DNA from: Chitinophagales bacterium
Lineage (GTDB): Bacteria > Bacteroidota > Bacteroidia > Chitinophagales > Chitinophagaceae
Reading direction: 5' to 3'
DNA: 64,000 nucleotides
NCBI GenBank assembly: GCA_017303855.1
Contig: JAFLBL010000006.1
Coordinates: 62,001-126,000, forward strand
The translations under genes were made by a program, and so were the position numbers. The notes below the pieces were generated by a model that saw only the letters and a list, made by a program, of their open reading frames with translations, made no database searches and was not told the origin of the DNA. Each line of letters begins with the position of its first letter. Position 1 is the first letter of the stretch. Positions 45,663-53,259 of the stretch are shown one piece after another.

Positions 45663-46493
45663 ATGTCCACACTCACCCTCACCACCATACAAACCAATCT
45701 CCACTGGGAAGACAAACCCGCCAACCTCCGCATGCTGGAGGAGAAGATTATGGGCATTCTGGAGAAGACCGAGATCGTGGTGCTGCCCGAAATGTTCAAC
45801 ACCGGGTTTACCATGCAGCCGGAGAAACTGGCGGAGACAATGGAGGGGGAAACAGTGGCCTGGATGAAACGGGTGGCCATGGAGAAACGGGTGGTGCTGC
45901 TGGGGAGTTTCGCCTGTGATACGGGTAACGCAACGTATACCAACCGGCTTGTGTGGATGCTTCCCAACGGGCAATTCGGGTATTATGATAAACGTCACCT
46001 CTTTGCTTTTGCCGGGGAGGATCAGCATTATACAGCAGGAAATAAACGATTGATTGCTTCGGTAAAAGGGTGGAAGATCAATTTGCAGGTATGTTATGAT
46101 CTGAGGTTTCCGGTATGGGCGAGGAACAGGTCCTTCGCGCCTTTCTCCGCTGACGCTTCGAAAGGCGCTCAGGATGACAATATTGAGTATGATGTGCTTA
46201 TTTATGTGGCCAACTGGCCCGAACGACGCAGTCATGCCTGGAAAACATTACTGGTTGCCCGGGCTATCGAGAATCAGTCGTATGTAATAGGAGTAAACCG
46301 GGTGGGGAATGACGGGAATGCGATCTTTCACAGTGGCGACAGTATGGTGATTGATCCGCTGGGCGAGTTGTTATATACAAAGAAGGATGTAGAAGACATT
46401 CATACCATCACGCTGGATAAAACACAACTGAATGCGGTGAGGGAGAAGCTGCCGTTTTTAAGGGATGGTGATGCCTTCTCTATTGAACATTGA
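45663..46493 (+). CDS. Omega-amidase-type nitrilase (YafV/Nit2-like) with in-frame palindromic insertion
   Basis: This 276-residue carbon-nitrogen hydrolase has the catalytic triad Glu43 (VLPEMFNTGF), Lys110 (YYDKRHLF) and Cys144 (LQVCYDLRFPVW). Such enzymes hydrolyse alpha-keto-glutaramate or -succinamate in the cytoplasm, as in methionine salvage and metabolite repair. Residues about 157-173 (SFAPFSADASKGAQDDN) interrupt the family pattern, in which VWARNR normally runs within a few residues into YDVLIYVANWPE. The inserted DNA is a GC-rich palindrome (GCGCCTTTC...GAAAGGCGC), so this looks like a repeat element tolerated in frame. The gene is convergent with a saccharopine dehydrogenase-like gene. 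Confidence 0.88.
   Translation: MSTLTLTTIQTNLHWEDKPANLRMLEEKIMGILEKTEIVVLPEMFNTGFTMQPEKLAETMEGETVAWMKRVAMEKRVVLLGSFACDTGNATYTNRLVWMLPNGQFGYYDKRHLFAFAGEDQHYTAGNKRLIASVKGWKINLQVCYDLRFPVWARNRSFAPFSADASKGAQDDNIEYDVLIYVANWPERRSHAWKTLLVARAIENQSYVIGVNRVGNDGNAIFHSGDSMVIDPLGELLYTKKDVEDIHTITLDKTQLNAVREKLPFLRDGDAFSIEH
46129..46180 (+). repeat. Palindromic element inserted in frame in the nitrilase gene
   Basis: The arms GCGCCTTTC and GAAAGGCGC pair around about 14 bases, and the CTCAGGATGACA end resembles the intergenic repeat at 5167-5190 (CTCAGGGTGACA). It adds about 17 codons without a stop or frameshift. Exact ends are uncertain by several bases. Confidence 0.6.
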
Positions 46494-46496
46494 AAA

Positions 46497-46531
46497 TTGA
46501 GCGTTGAGTATTGAACATTTTCAATGCTCAA
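46497..46531. terminator. Bidirectional hairpin between convergent genes
   Basis: TTGAGCGTTGA (46497-46507) pairs with TCAATGCTCAA (46521-46531), with one G-T mismatch, around 13 bases. It lies between the nitrilase stop and the convergent gene and includes that gene's stop codon. There is no clean T tract, so termination is likely but not certain. The surrounding DNA is made of degenerate TTGAACATTGA repeats. Confidence 0.5.
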
Positions 46532-47643
46532 CTTTCAGTAAGTACCCATTTCACCCCGCGTTGCTTCAGGTAGTTCATTACAAAATCAAAGCATTCCTTT
46601 TTATCGCCTACCAGTTCCGGGGGAAATACGCCTTTCTCTTTAAATAATCCATCTGTAATCAGTCTTGCCGTAGCAGCACAGGCATAGCCGGTGGTGCGGG
46701 CCATGGAGGAGGTCCTGGTTACCGGGTCGTACTGATCATATAAATCCCAGGTGATGGTTTTATCTTTTCCCTTTACAATTACTTTCATAATCGTAAACTC
46801 TTCTTCATCGGGTTCCAGTTTCCATTCTTTTAATAAGAGACGGGAGGTAAATTCAAGGGGGGATATCTCCGTCTGGTTAAACCGGATCGGGGTGGTATCA
46901 AAAAAGCCGGCTTGCTGAAGTGCAATGATGAGGTCAATATGCCCCGGATAACGCAGGGTCTTTTCCTTCATATCAGGGATATGCGGCATAGTATACACCA
47001 GTGAACGGAGACCATCCGTATTAAAGGCTTCCAGGGTACCGATTCCTTTAAAGTCCATCAGTTCCCGTTCGCTTAATGCCGGTTTGGTCACAATCTTTCC
47101 TTTTTCCATCAGACGGGCGGGGCGGATATATTCCTGTATTACATCCACCGGAGAGAAAGGAGCTTTATATTCAAAGGGTGGTTTTCTTTCCTTGGGTAAG
47201 CCGCCAACATAACATTCGAAAGCGGTGATTTTCATTTCCGCATTGTGATGACCGAGGATCAGATTGCTCATACCCGGTGCCACACCGCAGTCGGCAATCA
47301 CGGTCACGCCCATTTCTTTGGCCAGTGCATCGAGATCCAGTGCATTTTCAGGGAAGAAAGAGATATCGGCCACATTTTTACCGGCCCGGATCACCGCCTC
47401 CAGTGTCTTATAGCCAAAAAACCCCGGTACCGCCATCACCACCAGGTCAGCGGCTTTCAGCCATACCGGATACTGACTATAATCCGTAAGGTTGACTGCC
47501 CTCGTTTCAATGGCCGGGTTACGTTTATGCAATTCCTGCAGATTGGCCGGATTGAAGTCAAGACTGGTCACTTTAAAATTTTTGGCCAGGTCCAGGGCAA
47601 TAGCCCGTCCAACCATTCCGGCACCAAGAACAACAATCTGCAT
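46528..47643 (-). CDS. Saccharopine dehydrogenase-family oxidoreductase
   Basis: This 371-residue cytoplasmic protein has an N-terminal Rossmann fold (MQIVVLGAGMVGRAIALDLA, GxGxxG at residues 7-12). The conserved segment ADCGVAPGMSNLILG and the C-terminal Sacchrp_dh_C pattern (PHIPDMKEKTLRYPGHIDLI, ARTTGYACAATARLITDG) follow. The family catalyses NAD(P)-dependent reactions on amino-acid adducts, for example lysine/saccharopine or polyamine precursors; the exact substrate cannot be told from sequence. Genes on either side do not form a pathway with it. Start at 47643 follows a short AT-rich leader. Confidence 0.85.
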   Translation of the reverse strand: MQIVVLGAGMVGRAIALDLAKNFKVTSLDFNPANLQELHKRNPAIETRAVNLTDYSQYPVWLKAADLVVMAVPGFFGYKTLEAVIRAGKNVADISFFPENALDLDALAKEMGVTVIADCGVAPGMSNLILGHHNAEMKITAFECYVGGLPKERKPPFEYKAPFSPVDVIQEYIRPARLMEKGKIVTKPALSERELMDFKGIGTLEAFNTDGLRSLVYTMPHIPDMKEKTLRYPGHIDLIIALQQAGFFDTTPIRFNQTEISPLEFTSRLLLKEWKLEPDEEEFTIMKVIVKGKDKTITWDLYDQYDPVTRTSSMARTTGYACAATARLITDGLFKEKGVFPPELVGDKKECFDFVMNYLKQRGVKWVLTES

Positions 47644-47750
47644 AGGCGATAATCTTTGTGTAAAGATAAAAAACGCTGAAAAAAAGGGATATGACCTGTG
47701 TTATCTGCCGGGATGATGAACTTTTTCTGTATTTCTACGTAAATTAATAT

Positions 47751-48449
47751 ATGTCGCAGTCCCTATTCCTGCTCGTTTTTACCGTTCTCCTTGCCTGCAA
47801 CAAGCCGGAAAAGGTACCGGTTCCTGACCCGCCTCCTGTTTTGTCCGGACCGGTGAAAACATGGCTGGCCCTTGGTGATTCTTATACAATCGGACAGGGA
47901 GTGGATGCGGCAGAACGATTCCCGACGCAAACCGTAAACCTGTTGCGCCTCGCGGGTATTAATTGCAGTGTACCCTTTTATATTGCCACTACCGGCTGGA
48001 CCACCCAGACCCTGATCAGCCAGGTGGAATCGCAGAACCCAGGCACTTATGATGTGGTGAGTTTATTAATTGGCGTGAATGATCAGTACCAGACCCATGA
48101 TACCACCGGGTACCGGCAGCGCTTTACGGGCCTGCTGGAAAAGTCCATCCTGCTTGCCGGTGGCAGAAAAGCCAATGTTTTTGTTTTATCCATCCCGGAT
48201 TACAGTGTAACGCCTTTTGCAGCCAGCAGTGATACGGCCCGTATCCGGCAGGAACTGGATTGGTTTAATGCCATCAACCGGCAGGTCACCGATCTATATC
48301 AATGCAAATACCTCGATATCACTCCTTCCACCCGCGAAGCACGGAATGATCTCAGTTTACTGGCTGCGGATCGGCTGCATCCCAGCGGGGCGGAGTACAG
48401 AAAGTGGGCTGTGCGGCTGGCGCCGATGGTGGAGGTGGTGGTTAGGTGA
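47751..48449 (+). CDS. SGNH/GDSL-family lipoprotein esterase
   Basis: This 232-residue protein has a lipoprotein signal (MSQSLFLLVFTVLLAC, Cys16) followed by a short Pro-rich linker. The SGNH hydrolase blocks are Ser44 in ALGDSYTIG, Gly85 region (TTGWTT), Asn110 in LIGVND, and Asp207/His210 in DRLHPSG. It is therefore a membrane-anchored esterase or acylhydrolase, perhaps acting on polysaccharide acyl groups or lipids. It stands alone and is followed by a repeat-rich intergenic region. Confidence 0.9.
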   Translation: MSQSLFLLVFTVLLACNKPEKVPVPDPPPVLSGPVKTWLALGDSYTIGQGVDAAERFPTQTVNLLRLAGINCSVPFYIATTGWTTQTLISQVESQNPGTYDVVSLLIGVNDQYQTHDTTGYRQRFTGLLEKSILLAGGRKANVFVLSIPDYSVTPFAASSDTARIRQELDWFNAINRQVTDLYQCKYLDITPSTREARNDLSLLAADRLHPSGAEYRKWAVRLAPMVEVVVR

Positions 48450-49068
48450 GTGGAGAGTGGAAAGTTGAAAGTGGAAAGTGAAGAGTGGGGAGTCGGGAGT
48501 CGGCGAGAGGCATTTCGTTTTGCTACGGTTACGCATTGGAGTGAAATTGCGATACGGACGTACAGCATAGCCCAGCGGGCTTAAACGATCAATAACCCCG
48601 GGTGAGCTAGTCGGGAGCCTGCCTGCCGGCACAGGCAGGTTAGTAGTCCGGTCGAATCATATTTTTCACTATGGATTGAAATGGCGATTTGAACGGGCGG
48701 CATAGCCCAACGGGCTTAAACGATCAATAACCCCGGGTGAAGCCCGGGGGTAGGGCGCCCCCAATGTCTCCCCCAACCCCGAAGAGGTTGAACACAATTG
48801 GCCGCTACGCGGAAGTACAAGATTCCTCACTGCGTTCGGAATCACAGTGAACAAACATGGGGCATCCTTTATCCCTCGCTTTGCTCGGGATGACAAAACA
48901 GCCCGCTTCGAAGGGGAATGACGATTCGAATGTCCTCCCGACTGACCCTACAGGCCGCTACGGAGGTGAATGGCGATTCGAACGGACTACTAACTACTAA
49001 CTGCCGACTACTAACTAGCTTTCTCCGAAGCGAAATGACAATTCGAACGTCCTCCCGACTCGCATTAC
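48450..49068. repeat. Repeat-filled intergenic region 1
   Basis: No gene is supported here. It starts with purine-rich GAGTGGAAAGT-type degenerate repeats (48450-48500). It contains two copies of an element with CCCAACGGGCTTAAACGATC and AATAACCCCGGGTG (near 48570-48605 and 48700-48745), an inverted repeat CCTGCCTG...CAGGCAGG (near 48618-48642), and an element around 48820-48935 that includes TTTATCCCTCGCTTTGCTCG. These elements recur near 52300-53170 and partly near 60500-60800. An apparent frame starting MSSRAKRGIKDAP is simply the translated repeat. Confidence 0.75.
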
Positions 49069-49099
49069 AAAAAAAGCCCCGTCTTTTCAGACAGGGCTT
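49069..49099 (-). terminator. Rho-independent terminator of the PHP-domain gene
   Basis: On the minus strand AGCCCTGTCT (49099-49090), loop GAAA, AGACGGGGCT (49085-49076), then a run of T (complement of 49069-49075). It lies about 20 bp after the stop of the gene at 49117. Confidence 0.88.
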
Positions 49100-49116
49100 T
49101 GTGAGGCGAAAATCAA

Positions 49117-52104
49117 TTAAAACTTATTAATCAACTGCGTGCCGGTCTTACCGTCCACGGTTACTTTTAAGAGGTAAGTGCCGTTACCCAGTTTGCCCAG
49201 GTTCATACTGAGGGTTTGGGTGCCGGTGCTGGCATTGAATGACTGGCTCATCATACGACGGCCATTCATATCAAAGACTTCCGCGAGGGCTTTTCCACTG
49301 TGCATGGCCGTTACCCGTACCTGCAACTGATCAGACACAGGGTTGGGGTAAGCAGTGAAATATGTCACCGGTGCTTTGCTGCGGTCTACCACTTTCATAT
49401 CGGTAAAACGGATATCACCGTTCTGGTTACGCTGTACCAGGCGGTAAGTGGCAATGCCTTCATAGGGCTGAAGGTCGTTCAGGGTATAGGTGTTGGTATT
49501 GAAGGCAAAACCTTTTCCATATACGGTGCCCAGGGAGATAAAGCTTTTGCCGCCATCCACCGAACGAAGCACTTCAAACTGCTGGGCCATTTCTTCATTC
49601 TCCGTTGTCCATTTCAGAATTACTTTCTCTGTTTCATTCATGGTGAAGAAGGAAGTAACCGGAGTGGGACTCATACGGGCCGCATCATTACGGGTATACC
49701 AGATGGGGGCGGTTACAATACGTGAACCATCGGCTTCGGTGATGTCGAGGTAATAATACCGCTGGGCGCCATTAGCCAGTGCATTATCCGTATACGTAAA
49801 GCTGCCGGATGTAAAGCTGGTCAGCGCGGTGGCGGCTGTGCCACTTCCGGGTACACCGTACATAATGGTAACAGAGGTAATGGCCGATGTGGATGCCGTA
49901 GTGCTTAATTCCAGTACAGGCGCACCGCTGCGGGTAAGGATACTGCCGATTGACTCCGTATTGGCGGTGAAACTGATCTTGGCACTGCAATCCTGCGATG
50001 CATAGAAACGCATTTTACGCATTCCATCCAGCAGGGTGCTTTCACTCAGTGAGGGTGACATCACCACTAATCTTGATTTGGCGGTATGACCAAAGGTCAT
50101 ATTGTGGTTATCATGGTCAATGGTGGGACCAACATGATAACCTCTTGCGAGCATATTGCGGTAGTAGGTGAGGTAGGACATGGAAGTAGCCGGATCCGTA
50201 TACGAGGTGTTAGTAGAGAAGGCAGGACCACTTTCCACCGCAGAACCAACCACTGCTTCATCAGAAGCCGCATTATAAGTACTGACCAGTCCGTTATAGT
50301 CACCGGTATTGGGATGCGCCAGGTAAGCAATGGCATTATTACCATGACGGTTGATCCGGTCAAACAAACCATTGGTACCCTGGTAAGTGAACTTGTCTAC
50401 AAAAATATCATAGTTGCCGGCCTCCCATCCGATCAGGGAATCCACACCATAAATGATTACGTGACCACCGGCACTGATGGTGCCCCACTCCATACCATAC
50501 ATACCTACAAAAGTGGAAGTGGTGGCCGCCGCGGCCTGTGCCCGTCCCGGTTGCCAGTTGGAGATACTCATACCCGCCGTGGCGTGGTTATGTTCACTGA
50601 TACCGAGGAAGTCCATGCATAAAGACGTCTTGGCATAGGTATAATCATCTGACGGTATTTTGGTAGTGTTATCCGCATTACCATCGGAGTAACTGCTGTG
50701 CGAGTGCAGGTTGCCGAAATAATGATTGAGAGCGCCCGTGCTCACATTACTGTTACCACTGAGGGCGAGGGGGTTTGTATTTAAACCTGTACTGCTGAAA
50801 TTCACACTGCCGCTATAGCTGGTGTTGGCTGCAGCCGGTACAAATCGTGCATACACGGTCTGACCCGCCTGTGCCTCTGCCAGTGTATAGGTTACTGCCG
50901 CTGTAAACGTGCTGTTGTTTTTTGATAATTCAAAAGAAGCAGGAGCCGTCAGGGTAAGTCCGCTGCTCAGATTACTGCTGGTGAAAGTGAATGTCTGCGC
51001 CACTGAAGCTGAACCGGCCGTAACGGTACCAAAACTTAACGATACCGGATTTACAGATACTGTAGCAGACGGAGCCGCTACTGTTGTAAAGCCCCAGGTA
51101 GTGGTAGCTGTTATACCGGCGAAATTATTTCCCGCCGCATCTTTAAAGGCACCTGCATCAATGTTCACATAGTAACCCGTGCTGTAGGCTAAACCGCTGT
51201 ATGGAATGGTGGCGGTGGATCCGCTGGTTGTAACTGCAGCAGCTGTAACCGCAGTAGTCTGTATGGCCACATTATCGCTTGTTCTTTTCACGGTGATATT
51301 TCCCGTAGTTCCTTTTGCAATGGTTTCACTGAATGTGATTACGAGGTTACCACTGAGGGCCTGGTTTACTGCATTATTGGACGGACTGAAAGTCGTGGCT
51401 GTGGGAGCTGTAACATCACTGCCGTTTAATTGTAATGAGAAATCATCAACCGCAAGACCGTCGTCGGCACCCGATGCATCGAGATCAGACCATCGAAGCC
51501 AGAAAGTCCCGTTATTGGCAATACTCAGTCCGGTGATCACCGCCGTTTTTACAGCCCTGTTGGCAGCCGCATTTCCGTCTTTGGCTCCGGTAGTGGTGGT
51601 ACTGGGAGAGGCGAAATCAAGCGTATTGATATCAGTCCATGTACCGGTAGATAATGAAGTAGCACTGCTGCTGTATTGAAAATCCAGCTGATCAACCCGC
51701 CCGGTAGCCCCGCATCTCCATTGTTCACCGGTATAGGTTACCGTGATGGATGTAATGGTGCTGCCGGTACTGTTACGTACCTGCACACCCAGGGTGGGGG
51801 CAACAGAACCGGATCGGAGTGCACCAAATGCTCTTTCGGTAGCGGTACCAGTTCCATAACTGTACGTATTACCGGTAGCCGTGCCGCCTGCATCAGAGGC
51901 GTAGCTCGTATTGGCCCCGGTACCGGTTTCAAGCAGTTTCCATCCGGTTGGTAATGTGGTGGAAGTACCGGCCGTAGCTTTTAGTGTGTTGAAATTCTGT
52001 GTGTACACAGTTGAGGTGGAACTGATAATCACCTGTGCGTATGAGGTAAGGACAAACAATAGTCCTGCCCCTGCCAGCAGCAGGTAAGAGAAGCATTTTC
52101 TCAT
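49117..52104 (-). CDS. Secreted multidomain protein with PHP (CehA/McbA-like) hydrolase domain and type A T9SS signal
   Basis: I start this 995-residue protein at ATG 52104 (MRKCFSYLLLAGAGLLFVLTSYAQ, a signal peptide); the frame is open back to 52386, but that part is translated repeat DNA. Domains: an N-terminal beta-sandwich (about 30-210), a Big_5/SbsA Ig-like domain (PTATTFSPSNNAVNQ, about 215-330), another Ig-like domain, then a PHP-type metallohydrolase from about 455 (YFGNLHSHSSYSDG, GISEHNHA, AYLAHPNTG, GPTIDHDNH). A type A sorting domain (YPNPVSDQLQVRV...GTYLLKVTVDGKT) closes it. It should be secreted or surface-held; likely a phosphoesterase or other metal-dependent hydrolase, substrate unknown. 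Confidence 0.85.
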   Translation of the reverse strand: MRKCFSYLLLAGAGLLFVLTSYAQVIISSTSTVYTQNFNTLKATAGTSTTLPTGWKLLETGTGANTSYASDAGGTATGNTYSYGTGTATERAFGALRSGSVAPTLGVQVRNSTGSTITSITVTYTGEQWRCGATGRVDQLDFQYSSSATSLSTGTWTDINTLDFASPSTTTTGAKDGNAAANRAVKTAVITGLSIANNGTFWLRWSDLDASGADDGLAVDDFSLQLNGSDVTAPTATTFSPSNNAVNQALSGNLVITFSETIAKGTTGNITVKRTSDNVAIQTTAVTAAAVTTSGSTATIPYSGLAYSTGYYVNIDAGAFKDAAGNNFAGITATTTWGFTTVAAPSATVSVNPVSLSFGTVTAGSASVAQTFTFTSSNLSSGLTLTAPASFELSKNNSTFTAAVTYTLAEAQAGQTVYARFVPAAANTSYSGSVNFSSTGLNTNPLALSGNSNVSTGALNHYFGNLHSHSSYSDGNADNTTKIPSDDYTYAKTSLCMDFLGISEHNHATAGMSISNWQPGRAQAAAATTSTFVGMYGMEWGTISAGGHVIIYGVDSLIGWEAGNYDIFVDKFTYQGTNGLFDRINRHGNNAIAYLAHPNTGDYNGLVSTYNAASDEAVVGSAVESGPAFSTNTSYTDPATSMSYLTYYRNMLARGYHVGPTIDHDNHNMTFGHTAKSRLVVMSPSLSESTLLDGMRKMRFYASQDCSAKISFTANTESIGSILTRSGAPVLELSTTASTSAITSVTIMYGVPGSGTAATALTSFTSGSFTYTDNALANGAQRYYYLDITEADGSRIVTAPIWYTRNDAARMSPTPVTSFFTMNETEKVILKWTTENEEMAQQFEVLRSVDGGKSFISLGTVYGKGFAFNTNTYTLNDLQPYEGIATYRLVQRNQNGDIRFTDMKVVDRSKAPVTYFTAYPNPVSDQLQVRVTAMHSGKALAEVFDMNGRRMMSQSFNASTGTQTLSMNLGKLGNGTYLLKVTVDGKTGTQLINKF

Positions 52105-53259
52105 GGTAATGGTTTTGGTTAATAAGATTAGTACGGACAAGATGTGATTATTTTTTAATATAAGCAAATGAAGGCGGGCGTTGCTTATCCACAGTTGTGG
52201 ATACGGGTCAGAATTAATGAAAGGGTAATATTGGTGGAAGAAGTGGATGCGTATTTCGGTTATTGCTATGGTTAAGCTTCGGGTGAGATTTTGTTCAAAT
52301 GGGAATACAAGATTCCTCACTGCGTTCGGAATCACCGTGAACAAACATGGGGCATCCTTTATCCCTCGCTTTGCTCGGGATGACAAAACAGCCCGCTCCG
52401 TAGCGGAATGACGATTTGAACGGACTACTAACCTGCCTATGCCGGCAGGCAGGCTCCCGACTGCTAACTTCTTACTAGCTCTATCCCCCCTGACCCCCCT
52501 TTCCGAGGGAAAGAGGGGCGAGCAGCATTTCGTATATATAACGGCTACACAGTGGAGTGAAATTTCGTTTCGAACGGACTACTAACCTGCCTATGCCGGC
52601 AGGCAGGCTCCCGACTTGCTCCCTGCCCCCCTTTTCAGAGGGAAAGAGGGGCGAGAGTCATTTCGTTAATGCTACGGTTCTACTTTGAAGTGAGTTTTCG
52701 ATTGCTACCATGAGCGTAGCGTATAACGAAATGCCTCTTAGTAGTCTTGTCACCCCGAGTGAAGCGAGGGGTAAGGGGCTCTAATTGGAACGGGAACTCA
52801 GATTCCGACCGCAGGGAGGAATCTTGTATTGAGAGGAATGTTTCACTACAGTTATCATCCCAATCGAAACAGGCAAGTTGCATTTCTATTTTATAACGGC
52901 TCCATATTGGAATGAAATTTCGATTCGGTAGGACTGCATAGCCCAACGGGCTTAAACGATCAATAACCCCGGTGAAACCCGGGGTAGGGTGACACCAATG
53001 TCTCCCCCAACCCCAACGGGGTTGAACAACGATAGCCGCTGCGCGGGAATACAAGATTCCTCCCTGCGGTCGGAATCATCGTGAACAAATATGGGACACC
53101 CTTTATCCCTCGCTTTGCTCGGGATGACAAAACAGCCCGCTACGAAGGGGAATGACGATTGGAACGGACTACGAACTCCAGACTCCCGACTACTAACTAC
53201 TTCCACCCTCCCGTTCCTTCAAACTTTAATCGTTACTTCGCAGCAGCAAATCCTCATAT
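52105..53259. repeat. Repeat-filled intergenic region 2
   Basis: No gene is supported in this 1.15-kb stretch between divergent genes. It contains two copies of the element with TACAAGATTCCTC...CTCGCTTTGCTCGG (52299-52430 and 53049-53170) and a copy of the CCCAACGGGCTTAAACGATC element (52941-53040). It also has two copies of ACCTGCCTATGCCGGCAGGC (near 52429 and 52584), and two or three copies of a CCCCCCTTT...GAGGGAAAGAGGGGCG hairpin (near 52486-52520 and 52624-52655). The promoters of the flanking genes should lie within the outer 100 bp, but no exact TAnnTTTG box was identified. Confidence 0.75.

Noticed and set aside
48669..48896. Small open frame MSSRAKRGIKDAPCLF on the minus strand
   Set aside because: It is wholly inside dispersed repeat DNA and has no protein-like support.
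52105..52386. N-terminal extension of the PHP-domain gene (94 extra residues starting MSSRAKRGIKDAP)
   Set aside because: The extension is translated repeat DNA; the same peptide appears from the repeat at 48820-48896, and a proper signal peptide starts at ATG 52104.
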